Source: Dissophora ornata
Lineage: Eukaryota; Mortierellomycota; Mortierellomycetes; Mortierellales; Mortierellaceae
Reading direction: 5' to 3'
NCBI GenBank assembly: GCA_025201705.1
Contig: MU617215.1
Location: 1 to 18,905 of the forward strand
DNA length: 18,905 bases
Numbering within the stretch: the stretch's first letter is position 1; each line of letters starts with the position of its first letter. The notes under the pieces were generated by a model, which was not told where the DNA came from, did not search any database, and worked only from the letters and a program-made list of their open reading frames with translations. Shown in pieces: positions 10,201 to 18,905 of the stretch. The translations under genes and the position numbers were made by a program.

Positions 10201-10325
10201 TCGCCTCCTGGTGGGCCGTATGGGTGGGGATTTTCACCTCCCGGCGGGCCATATGGCTGGGGCTGGCCATAGCCTCCGTAGTTGGAAGGTGCATTGAAGT
10301 CCTGCAGTGGCACGTACTGAGCCAT
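7268..10325 (-). CDS. Chitin synthase (division 1, class I-III type)
   Basis: Seven exons on the minus strand: 10325-9864, 9769-9521, 9408-9061, 8962-8486, 8392-8223, 8123-7851 and 7751-7268, giving 820 residues. All introns are GT-AG and the phases close. The enzyme moves GlcNAc from UDP-GlcNAc onto growing chitin and extrudes it through the plasma membrane. Motifs in order: a Gly/Pro/Tyr-rich N-terminus; the glycosyltransferase-2 core, with [14 protein letters not shown] from residue 268 and the aspartate motif LLDVGTRPG (D298); [10 protein letters not shown] near 371; EDR at 419-421; the product-binding QRRRW at 459-463; several C-terminal membrane segments; and WGTKGD at 678-683. There is no myosin motor or cytochrome b5 region, which excludes the class IV-VII types. 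The length is normal to slightly short. Exact class needs a phylogeny. All catalytic motifs are intact. Confidence 0.96.
10191..10256 (-). repeat. Two tandem 11-residue repeats in the chitin synthase N-terminus
   Basis: Residues 24-45 are two copies of PYGPPGGE[NT]P[HG], which are also a 33-base tandem repeat in DNA. They lie in the disordered N-terminal extension ahead of the catalytic domain. Such Pro/Gly/Tyr repeats often vary in copy number between strains. Confidence 0.7.
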
Positions 10326-10334
10326 CAGTGCTGT

Positions 10335-10760
10335 CTATGGGGGGGGGTGAGAGTAGGAGGGGTGAATTATCCAAGTGTTCCTGAGCACGTTCTTGGTCAG
10401 AGTCCTGCGAGTGCAACCGAGCGTGTCCTGAGAGGAAGTTGAATCGATTTGGGAAGAAAAGAAAGGGGTGCTGGGATTCAGGTGGGAGCACGATTGACTG
10501 TTGACTGTTAATCGGGGTCGATGGGGATTAAGCAAGGGGAAGAGAGGCTGTGGGCGGGAAGAAGAACAAAAAAGAAAAAAGAAGGGGGGGTACGTCGAGT
10601 GTGTGAGTGTGTGTCTGTGTTGTGCTTGAATGACGGCAAGGCACACGGGCTTTTCGACTTCGACTCCTCTCACTCGTCCTTCCCTTTTCCTCTATTTTTG
10701 TTTGATTGCGATCCCTCGAAAACTCGATGAGGTAAAAAAAAAAAAAAAAAATAGACTCAC
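10335..10760 (-). other. Possible 5' UTR intron of the chitin synthase gene
   Basis: On the minus strand a consensus donor GTGAGT begins at 10760. A pyrimidine-rich acceptor ending in ATAG closes at 10335, nine bases before the start codon. This would be a 426-base leader intron with a long T run just after the donor. It rests on splice-site appearance only. Confidence 0.3.
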
Positions 10761-11160
10761 AGGGAGGAGAGAGGGCTATGCAGCGGAAGAAAAATCGCAC
10801 GAGCGTACACTTGGCACAATACAAAGTCTAGACAGACAAAGATCCCTCGTGTGGTGTCCACCCAGGGTATCGCGGATGCTGGCATACATCTTTCCCATAG
10901 AATATCACCATGGCCGTGCTTCAGTCGCCACCCTTGGCGGGAAGCGGGTGGTTACTCTCCGCCGTGTCCCCCCCGTCCCTTACAAACAACCTTGTTTCTT
11001 CCCGCAGATTCCACGCTTTGTTGACACAGCCCAGACCCTCCCTGGTCGATGCCCTTTTGGAGTTGTCTAAAAATAGCACAGCCACGCTACATGAGATCAT
11101 GTCTTTTTTGGCTCGAGCAGCAGCGTCATAAACAACGATGGTGGGATATCTTTCGTATTG

Positions 11161-11166
11161 TTTATT
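11161..11166 (-). terminator. Candidate polyadenylation signal of the CUE gene
   Basis: AATAAA on the minus strand, 263 bases beyond the stop codon of the CUE-domain gene at 11429. Orientation is right; the distance is longer than for the RING gene. Confidence 0.35.
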
Positions 11167-11428
11167 ACTTGTCAAAAAGGTACATTACAGGTGTGGTCGT
11201 CAGTAATAAGTATGCAACTCCCCCTCTCTCTCACAAAACTGTACTCAGGAGTGTGTTGGCTCAGTTTCATTCTGCTTTATCTCCGGCTTGGCACTGTGGA
11301 CTGATGGTTCATTGCGACCTCAAGATCTATGATTGGACACCAAAACTCTTGGCATTAGCGATTTTTCCTCTTCGTTGCGTGTTTTTTTTTTTTTCCTTGC
11401 AGCTGTTTGTTTCTGTAGTCATGACGCC

Positions 11429-13280
11429 CTAGACGTTACCATCTTCAATGGTTGTGCGACGGCTATTGGGTGAAGTTGCCAATGGCTCAGTTGATGTAGT
11501 CGTAGTGGCAGCACTATCCACATCGTAGGGTCTAGCAGGTAGAGGAGGAGTGACACCACCGCGCAATGGAGGCGTGACCCTATGGCGAGCTATTAAAAGA
11601 AAACAGGATAGCACACACAGTTAGCGACTTGAAGTCATTGCCAAGAAAATAAGCCAGGAATTCCCCTTTGATCTATCCATACACAGAGGTTCATCCTCTT
11701 CCATGCGTTGATCGAATCGAATGGGTTCACGGTTGCGACTTTCAGCCGTTCTAGCAAAGAGGAAAGAATCAAAGAATCAGTATGAGAATGTGCATTAAAA
11801 CAAGAAATCGGTGAAATCTCTAGCATTTGTAGTACCTATAACTATCACTGCTTTGGCCCTGGTTCGCGTTTCTCTGGGCTGCCTCGGCTCTTGAAGCCTT
11901 GAAATTGTTATACCACTCAGAAACCTTCTTCTTGGTAGCTGGATAGCAAAGGAGAAAAGAGCGAGAAAGCGAACATGTCAATGGCCAATTCTTATGAGGT
12001 CTCCCAGTGACGTACACGAAAACGCTACTTTGACTCACTGTCGGCAGCCACGTTGAACCTCTCTTTTATCTTGGGCAACTCCTCTGCAAAGGAAACGTAG
12101 GAGACAAAGGTTAGTTGACAATGACAACTTGGCACTTCTTAAGCGGAAGGGAAAATGTAAACAAAGTCCTAGAGCCCGTACCATCCATGAGTTCCTTGAT
12201 CTCCGTGGCAAATGATGGGCCTTCTTCCTCCTCCTGATGTTGTTGCTGAGTTTGCTGGTTGCGAACATTTTGTCTGTCGCGGGCTAGGGCGTCAACGCAA
12301 AAAAAGATAACACTGTCAGCTTGCTTTTGCCAGAAATTGATGACGTTCAAGTTCACAACCCTGTGGTTACACCTATCTGGAAATGATGCAAACCAAGCGC
12401 TGATAACAAAAACACACATAGTATACACACCTCTGTATTCGTCCATAGCTGCCAAAGTACGAGCAAAGTCCTCATCCGCGCGCAACTGCTGCTCAGACGT
12501 CGAGGTCGATGCCAAGAGAATGGGCTAGTTGTCAAGTGTATAAGCGAGGTTAGTTCAGCCTCCAAGAACAGAAAATTCACAAAGTCAATTTTTTGCCAAG
12601 AACTTCTTCGCGACGCTTACATCAATCTCACCACGGGGTTGGTTATGCCCAAAGTTCATGTTGGCCACACCCTGCGACAGATCATCTGCGTCTTGGCGGC
12701 GGGGCAGGGCAGGTGGGGCATCCGCAGGAGGAGCTGCTGCTGCGGGAGGGGCGGCTTGCTGAGGCTCTGGCTGAAATTCAGGATCCGAAATCTCGAGCAA
12801 GGCGTTGATACTGGCCTCGACATTCCCACGATGGCTCTCCAGCACAAACTCGCAAACCTCTTTTTCAACCGCGGGGAATGCCTCAGTCAAAATAGCCAAC
12901 TTTGCCTCTCTCTCGGAGGCAGGTGCTGTGGGGGATTGCGTCTGCACTGCAGGAGGAGTGATAGTAGTAGGTGTCGTTGAAGCTGGAGGTGCTACTGCAG
13001 GGGTGGTGGTAGAGGCGGCGGCAGTATCGTCTGCAGGGGTGCCGGAGGGAGGGACCGTGGGATGAACTTCAAGGTCATCATTGTCATCCTCGTGAAAAGG
13101 GGTCTCAACAGGTGCCTGAGGAGATCCAGGCTTCTTGGCTGTTTCGGTGGAACCAACGGTCAAGGTGGCGGCGGGAGCAGGAGTTGCGGAGACTGGCGCC
13201 TCATCGTCGATGTTGAGGTCTGAGGGGGGATGGGCGTCGTTCTCAGAGGGATTGGTGGGGTCGTTGGTAGGCGAAGACAT
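11429..13280 (-). CDS. CUE-domain ubiquitin-binding protein, Cue5-like
   Basis: Seven exons on the minus strand: 13280-12621, 12524-12431, 12283-12182, 12083-12039, 11938-11836, 11750-11683 and 11589-11429, giving 410 residues. All introns are GT-AG, though several donors are non-consensus (GTGTGT, GTACGG, GTACTA, GTATGG). The start is the first ATG in the frame. The N-terminus (1-120) is acidic and Pro/Thr/Ala rich. Residues about 123-166 form a CUE domain with the AFPAVEKE motif and the terminal GNVEASINALL. A conserved-looking block follows (ILLASTSTSEQQLRADEDFA, then ELPKIKERF and KKKVSEWYNNF), then a Ser/Thr/Pro-rich tail. CUE domains bind ubiquitin. Yeast Cue5 is a receptor that carries ubiquitinated aggregates to autophagosomes, and its length and architecture are similar. 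No clear Atg8-interacting motif is visible here, so the adaptor role is inferred. It shares a divergent promoter with the AP180 gene. Confidence 0.85.
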
Positions 13281-13760
13281 GATGGTGACGGAATGAAGAT
13301 GAAGAAAGGGTGAGGAGAGGGCCAGGACAAGTTTCGCCTTGATAGCCAGGAGCGCATGGGCCGTGACGGGCACAAGAGGCGGGCTGCACGATTGCACGAT
13401 TGCACGGCTGTGAGCGGGTCATTCAGTAATCGACTGCATCGTGTTTCGAACCATGTTTGAGTTGAGTTCGTGCCTGCTTTTCCGTGCAAGACCTGCCAAA
13501 CTCGATCACAGACAGGGCGCAACATCCAGAACTCAATACTCCGTGCTGGACGCGTGCGAAACGCACACTCCAAACACAGGCCAAAAATATCTGCCGTCGA
13601 TATTTCCGTTGAGAGCATTGCTCCACTCCATCTCATCACCTTGTCTTCGCTGTCTCCATCCTCAATCTCCACTCTACCAACCCCACCTCCCTGCCTTGCA
13701 CACCGCACTCGCCGCGGCATCTCCTCCCCTACCTCACGTTCTGCCAACAGCTAATTAAAC
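13281..13760. promoter_or_regulatory. Divergent promoter between the CUE and AP180 genes
   Basis: The 480 bases between two outward-facing start codons must hold both promoters. Features: tandem GCACGATT copies at 13386-13401 with a third partial copy to 13406; a perfect 7-bp inverted repeat AAATATC-TGCCGTC-GATATTT at 13585-13605; and CT-rich sequence at about 13630-13750 leading into the AP180 start. No clear TATA box is seen for either gene. Confidence 0.6.
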
Positions 13761-16240
13761 ATGGAAAAGGCAGTCGTCGGGGCGACCAAGCCCAAGTGCA
13801 TGTACCCCAAGCAGAAGTACCTCGACAGTAAGCATTGCCTATCCCTCCTCCACGCCATGTGCTGTGGTGTGTCCTTGGACTGGCATCAACTCAGCTGGCA
13901 ATGTCCCGACATCTCTGGCACCGTCAAGATATATGAATCTCGCACTGATAGTCTGAACAATTGTCTGCCCCACTGTATAGCACTGCTCTTTGGAGCAACG
14001 TCCTCGATGCATAACATCATGCTTATTATGAATGCCCTCCAGCCAAGGATGTCGAGCAACACATGGACTGTAGGTGTCTCTTTTTACAGCAACCTTGCTC
14101 TGCTTGCAGATGATTGGCCCGGCAACTTTTACCGACTGACAAGCACTCGGTTGCTCTGTTATCTCATTAGATCTCATTCAAATCACTGTTGGTGGTACAT
14201 TTGCTCTCTCGCTCAGAAGCAGGAAACGATGTACTCAGTTTCTGTGCCTCTCAGCGCGGGATCCTCTCGGCAGCTTACAAAGGTGGTGCTAACAGTAAGT
14301 ACTGAGGAAAATTTTTTATCATACTCTCAATGATGCTTGCTTAATGATCGTGATACGATCACACTTGCCAATATTGTCGCTGATCATCGCGCACTATCTT
14401 TTTAGGTGGGCACTCAGGCACCATCCGAACATATGCTGCGTATCTTATTGAGAAGGTTCACGTCTATGGAGAGTTGCAGCGAGATCCCGTCAGAACAGGA
14501 GTTCAGGGGAAGGATGGCTATTTACGAAATTTGCCCTTGTCCAAGGGTCTACTGCATCATGTGGCATGTCTCCAAAAGCAGATCGGCGCCCTCTTGGCAT
14601 GCAAGGTAAACAACGCCGATGTTGTAAAACGAATGCATATTGTCCTTGTCCCTGCACGCATGATGTCTGAGCTCGTTTACTGACCTGACAGTAATGCACC
14701 GCTCATCTATATAATTAGTTCTACGTGGACGAACTGAGCAACGAAGTCACAATCGGAGCATTCGCACTACTCGTCCAGGATCTGCTCCGGCTCTTTCAAG
14801 CGATGAACGAAGGTGTCATCAACATCTTGCGTAAGTATACGCTTGTCCTTTAAGCGCAAGCATGTAGAACTTCGCCTGATCCATGTCAATACTATGTTCA
14901 ATAGAGCATTACTTTGAAATGACCAAGGACCAGGCGCGCCTTGGCCTGCAGATCTACAAGACATTTGCAGAGCAGACAACAAAATCAATGGACTATTTCA
15001 GTGTCGCCAAGCGCATGGAGAGCATCATTCACATCACTATCCCTCAGCTGAAGCATGTATGTACTAAGGAAGCACTGGAGAGAGAAGAAGCGCATTGTGT
15101 GCACGAACAAGTCCGCCTATCTAACTTACTTTTACATGTGCGATAACAGGCGCCGCTGTCTCTGGTCAGGACTTTGGAAGAGTATTTAGCCAGCCCAGAT
15201 TTCGAGGAAGGACAGAAATCGGCATCGAAGCCAGTGGAACCTTCATCTAACAAGTCGACCTCCAAACCCTCTGTCACAAAGTCTCCGGCAGCCCCAGTCA
15301 ACAACAGCAAGTCTACGGATGGTATGTCTCAAGAGTTATTAGAACAGCTTACACTGTTCATAACTTCATGCACCTAACGGTTGTGTTCTGCTTTTTAGAT
15401 GATGACCCATGGTCACCAAAGAAGACTAAAGAGGAATCCAAGAGAGTCAGCACCAAGAAGGACATGATAGACTTTTTTTCGAGCATCGATAACGAAGAGA
15501 CTACCATCCAACAAAACCCCAACACATTCCAGGCTCAGATGATGACCGGAGGAAACGACTTTCAGCAATTCCAGCTCCAGTTGCAACAACAAAATCAGCT
15601 TTTCGAGATGCAGATGCAGATGCAAGCCCAACAAAATATGATGCTCCAGAGCCAGCTAACAGGAATGCCTGGCTCCCAGTCCTTCCAGCCAGAGATGTTA
15701 GCCGCACAGCCTACGGGACTCAACACAAACCCGTTTTCGATGGGGCAACAGTCCAGCTTATACCAAAACAATATAGGCAACAATGGCGGCAATATGATGG
15801 ACATGATGGGCGGCGGTGGCATGAACAATGGTGGCATGAATAGTATCGCGCCGCAGAGCACAGGCAATCCCTTCCGTTTGGGACCGTCGGCAATGGGATC
15901 ACTATCGGCGCCGTCGGTGCCAATGATGACAGGACCAACACACTTCAACACAATGCCCAACTTATCATCACAGGCAACAGGGGCAAACCCGTTTGCGCCT
16001 TCGTCGAACCCACTGAACCCATTCTCGCCCAACTTTGGCAAGGTGCCGACACAGCCAACTGATATGATGGGTATGAACAATAACAGCATGAACAATGGTT
16101 TGAACAACAATTTTGGCAGCAACAACAACCCCAGTATGATGAACAGCCAACCTACGGGTAATCCGTGGGGCCAGCAGCAGCAGCAGCAGCAGCAACAATC
16201 TCCGTTCGGGCACCAGGGCAACCCGTCGTCGTTTATGTAG
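13761..16240 (+). CDS. AP180/CALM-type clathrin assembly protein (ANTH domain, Yap1801/1802-like)
   Basis: Eight exons on the + strand: 13761-13827, 13981-14069, 14171-14294, 14406-14605, 14719-14830, 14905-15056, 15150-15321 and 15399-16240, giving 585 residues. All introns are GT-AG and the phases close. Residues 1 to about 275 form an ANTH domain: a lysine-rich start with KQKYLD, the typical NTWT-ISFKSLLVVHLL, and helices through DYFSVAKRMESIIHITIPQL. ANTH domains bind PI(4,5)P2 and help recruit clathrin, cargo and EH-domain proteins during endocytosis. The tail is disordered and Gln/Asn/Met rich, with one DPW (308-310, AP-2 type), NPF at 416, 462, 502 and 512, NPW at 560, and nine glutamines near 565. 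No clathrin box is visible in the tail, and the C-terminus does not end in one. The family call is secure; no closer orthologue is assigned. Confidence 0.95.
15644..16168 (+). other. Array of Ark1/Prk1 kinase sites joined to NPF motifs
   Basis: Five segments match [LIVM]xxQxTG, the consensus of the Ark1/Prk1 endocytic kinases: LQSQLTG (T393), LAAQPTG (T411), IAPQSTG (T460), LSSQATG (T499) and MNSQPTG (T558). NPF or NPW follows the last four after zero to three residues (LNT-NPF, NPF, A-NPF, NPW). Confidence 0.75.
16172..16192 (+). repeat. (CAG)7 tract encoding polyglutamine
   Basis: Seven CAG codons followed by two CAA codons give nine glutamines near the C-terminus of the AP180 protein. It is in frame and likely polymorphic in length. 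Confidence 0.9.
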
Positions 16241-16247
16241 CTCTCGT

Positions 16248-16253
16248 AATAAA
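16248..16253 (+). terminator. Candidate polyadenylation signal of the AP180 gene
   Basis: AATAAA starts eight bases after the AP180 stop codon. This is close but usable in fungi. No second copy is visible before the Mic60 gene. Confidence 0.45.
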
Positions 16254-16675
16254 TCCGGTCGAAATATTCGATGTTCTTAAAAAAAGTTATATCCTGCCTC
16301 CGAGGACCCGGGTGACGTAGATGTAAATCCAATCCGACAACGGTCGCGCGAGATCTGTTCCGAAAGAGATCAATCGCAATGCACCTGAAAATCATTCATC
16401 CTCGTCGCCGTCTCTCTCCCCCTCTCCGTCCCTCCGTCTCTCGCTCGAACTAAATCAATCTCTCTCCCTCTCCTCTTGCGTTTGACTCGAGCTGAAGCCA
16501 AGGGCATTGCCAGAATTTTGATTTGTATACCATCCAACTCCTTCGTCAACCCAGGTACCGAAAGAGGCACACTCCTCGATGGCCGGTTCAACCACTCACC
16601 TCGACTTGTAATGTAGCTCCCAACGCCTAAATCTGCCATTCTGCCTTCGCTGATACTAGAGTGATCCTGTAAAGA
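16254..16675. promoter_or_regulatory. Upstream region of the Mic60 gene
   Basis: About 420 bases between two + strand genes. CT-rich pyrimidine tracts at about 16408-16480 are typical of fungal promoter and transcription-start regions. No TATA box is obvious. A leader intron is possible (a GTACCG donor near 16555 and AG acceptors near 16660), but the evidence is weak. Confidence 0.4.
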
Positions 16676-18692
16676 ATGATGAACGTCAACAGATTAGCCG
16701 TTGCTGGCTCAAAGCACACGGCCAGGGCTGCCGCCTCAGTGCGCTCCACCCAATACCGTGCCTTGGCTCAGGTACCCTCCCACGGAGACACTTATCAACG
16801 CAATGGTTTACTATATCCTACATTCCCATGCTTCCCACTCACTGAATTGCCACGTTTTTCGGGACTCTTGTTGTAGAGGTTCAATTCGACCGACTCCAAA
16901 ATGACAATGTCCGAGGCTGCTGTTGCCCCCCCTGCCGCCAAGTCTGGACTCCGCTTCCGCACCAAGGCCCTGATCACTCTGACCCTGATCGGCGCCGGTG
17001 TTACTGGTGTAGTCAAGCACTCGTTTGACGACCCCTCTTTCCGCACCCTTCTTGAGGATAACGTGCCACACTTCGCCCACTCCATGGATCAGCTGGAGGC
17101 ACTCAAAGAAAACAAGGACTTTGAAAAGGTCGTTGATGGCGCATCACTAGTCACGGAGAAGGCGGTTGATCTCAGCAAAACAGCTTACCGTAAAGCCTCG
17201 GATTTGATCAATGGCACGACGACACCCGCACCTGAAAAGATCGACAAGGCTGCTGCTAACGCGGCGACCAACTTGGCCAACAAGGTTCGGGAACTGGAGC
17301 AACCCAAGCCTGCTGTTCCTGCTGTTCGTGCAGAATACATCCCCTCAGAGGTACCTTCACCCACTTTCCTTCCTGGCGCTGCCCCCGGTAAGCCTGCCAA
17401 GGCTGTCGCAGCTTTGGTTGTCAAGGATAAAGCTGTAGAGAAGATTGCAGAGAAGAAGGCAGAGGTTGCTGCCACCATCCCCGAGGTGCCTAAGAAGTTG
17501 ATCAAGGTTGCACCTATCGAATCAGAGGAGCCGATCATGACGAACCTCAACGCGACTTTGAGCCAGCTGGTTACCATTCTGAACGAGAGTGGTATTCCCG
17601 AGCAGGGCCACCAAGTCTTTGAGAAGGCCAACGAGGAGTTGAAGCAGTTGAGCGAGCGCGTTGAGGCTCTGAAGGTCGAGGGCGAGGCACAGGCTGCGAC
17701 CGTTATGGCCGAGCTCACGGAAAAGTACAAGACGCTTGAGAGTGAGAAGGAGACTGCACACGAGGGCGAGCTCTCGCAGTTGAAGAAAGATCTTGCCGTA
17801 ACCTTTGAAGATGAGAAGAAGAAGGCTATTGAGCAGGAACTCATGATCCAGCAGGAGATCTTGCGCGAGGAGCAGAAGCAGGAGCTGATGAAGTATGCCA
17901 CAGACATGCAGCGTCGTTGGGTTCGCGAGGTCAAGGTCAGGGTTGAGAATGAGCGTGGCGGTCGCCTGGCTCGCTTGGATCAGATCAACTTGCGCCTCAG
18001 AACGCTGGAGCGCCAGAGCATTGACAATGCCGAGTTCCTGGAGCAGTCTGCGCGCACACATCAGCTCTGGTGCGGTGTCAAGGCCCTGGAAAAGGCCTAT
18101 GAGGCCGGTGAACGCCGTCCTTTTGACCGCGAGTTGACTCGTTTGAAGCGAGTGGCCGAGTCGGAGAAGGATGCCGAGCTTTTGAAGGCTGTTTTGGCTG
18201 CCGTTCCCGAGGCGGTTGCTTACCAGGGTGTGGACTCTGTCCCTGAGCTGGTCGACCGCTTCGAGTATGTCGCAGACAAGGTCCGCGAGGCTAGCTTGGT
18301 CCCTGAGAACGGTGGCGTGTTGGCACACGGAATGAGTGTGGTCTTGTCCAAGCTTATGTTCAAGAAGCATGGATTGGTCCCAGGAAACGATGTCGAGGCT
18401 GTCTTGGCCCGTACAGAATACTACCTGCTTGAGAATGACCTGGAGCAGGCAGTGCGCGAGATGAACCAACTTAAGGGATGGGGCAAGCGCCTTGCCAAGG
18501 ACTGGATCATTGCTGCGCGCAGGAGAGTCGAGGTCGGCCAGGCTATCGATGTAAGTTGCTACTCCTTTTGTTCTTGGTCGATATGACCTGCAAGATATAA
18601 TGAATCGTGTCTGACTAACGCTCGCATGTTATGTCCATATTATCTAGGTCATTAACACCCATGCCAACCTCGTCAGCTTGACCCTTGCATAA
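16676..18692 (+). CDS. MIC60: MICOS complex subunit Mic60 (mitofilin)
   Basis: Three exons on the + strand: 16676-16771, 16877-18550 and 18648-18692, giving 604 residues, within the usual Mic60 range. The start is the first of two adjacent ATG codons. Residues 1-40 are a basic, Arg/Ala/Ser-rich mitochondrial presequence. A single membrane segment lies at about 63-78, after the basic stretch LRFRTK. A Pro/Ala-rich linker and long coiled coil follow (about 260-415, rich in Glu, Lys and Leu). Residues about 429-604 are the mitofilin signature region, with WCGVKALEKAYEAGERRPF, YYLLENDLEQAVREMNQLKG and KDWIIAARRRVEVGQAID. The last exon adds only VINTHANLVSLTLA, the conserved end of the family. Mic60 sits in the inner mitochondrial membrane facing the intermembrane space, holds cristae junctions open and contacts outer-membrane complexes. 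The identification is secure. Confidence 0.96.
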
Positions 18693-18905
18693 ATACACTC
18701 GTCCACCACTCGTTACACTGCACAAACTTCGACCCAGACCCCCCACTCTCCTTCTTTTCGACACTACACGCCTTCACCATTCCATCTTCTTTAAACGCGG
18801 AACCCTTTTTTTTTTCGACCGAACATTCTTTTTTCATAGGATTTTATTACTAGAGCAACAACAACCAACAAAAATATATGCTTGCAGGAAATCATAAAAA
18901 GAGTG
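18693..18905 (+). other. Mic60 3' flank at the window edge
   Basis: CT-rich and T-rich sequence follows the Mic60 stop codon, including a T run near 18808-18817. There is no exact AATAAA. No gene starts here within the window. Confidence 0.5.

Larger units (their letters stand above)
10326..11428. other. Intergenic region, chitin synthase promoter and CUE gene 3' UTR
   Basis: A gap of 1.1 kb between two minus-strand genes. The left part holds the chitin synthase leader and promoter, with a G run, a GT-rich tract at 10599-10624 and an 18-base A run near 10735-10752. The right part holds the CUE gene 3' UTR, with AATAAA on the minus strand at 11161-11166. A 73-codon + strand frame at 10910-11131 has a good start context but no recognisable product. 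Confidence 0.55.

Noticed and set aside
10910..11131. A 73-codon + strand frame with a CACCATGG start
   Set aside because: The start context is good, but the product has no domain and a 84-codon minus-strand frame overlaps it. One would need transcript evidence to keep it.
11049..11432. A 127-codon + strand frame
   Set aside because: It lies in the 3' UTR region of the minus-strand CUE gene, reads through a poly-T tract as polyphenylalanine and has no recognisable domain.
15595..16395. A 266-codon minus-strand frame opposite the AP180 tail
   Set aside because: Its poly-cysteine and Leu/Pro content mirrors the CAG and Asn/Met codons of the sense strand.
17522..18469. A 315-codon open frame on the minus strand within Mic60
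   Set aside because: It is antisense to a well-conserved coding exon. The leucine-rich product arises from the complement of CAG/AAG/GAG-rich codons, not from a real gene.
1..18905. CRISPR arrays, transposons, tRNA or rRNA genes, biosynthetic clusters
   Set aside because: I saw no repeat-spacer arrays, transposase or reverse-transcriptase motifs, cloverleaf elements or secondary-metabolism enzymes.

Overview
The window is nuclear DNA from a filamentous fungus. The genes are protein-coding and widely spaced. Five of the six recognisable families appear, and four of the six have many short GT-AG introns of about 70 to 155 bases. AATAAA-type polyadenylation signals lie downstream of several stop codons. 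The gene set (zymogenous chitin synthase, an AP180-type endocytic adaptor with NPF motifs, Mic60, a Cue5-like protein, a PA-TM-RING ligase and an LRR-like F-box protein) suits an early-diverging fungus such as Mortierellomycota. That placement is inference from family resemblance, not a search result. I see no CRISPR array, rRNA, tRNA, transposon or plasmid-like feature.

Layout from left to right: an intronless F-box protein on + (123-1715); a convergent single-pass membrane protein of unknown function on - (1962-3500); a five-exon PA-TM-RING ubiquitin ligase on - (4311-5907); a seven-exon chitin synthase on - (7268-10325); a seven-exon CUE-domain protein on - (11429-13280); a 480-base divergent promoter; an eight-exon ANTH/AP180 endocytic adaptor on + (13761-16240); and a three-exon mitochondrial Mic60 on + (16676-18692). 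I built every multi-exon model by hand from splice sites. In each one the exon phases close exactly and the spliced length is a whole number of codons.

The genes do not form an operon or an obvious cluster. Three belong to ubiquitin biology (F-box substrate receptor, RING E3, ubiquitin-binding CUE adaptor). Two belong to the membrane and cell surface (chitin synthase, AP180). Mic60 is a mitochondrial housekeeping gene. A functional link between neighbours would be speculation, except that the CUE and AP180 genes share one intergenic promoter region.

The most informative observations lie inside proteins. The AP180 tail carries five copies of the Ark1/Prk1 kinase consensus, four of them directly in front of an NPF or NPW motif. 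The RING ligase carries an acidic dileucine sorting signal just after its RING finger, as in animal RNF13. I did not find a clearly new biological system. The best candidate for an undescribed gene is the membrane protein at 1962-3500.
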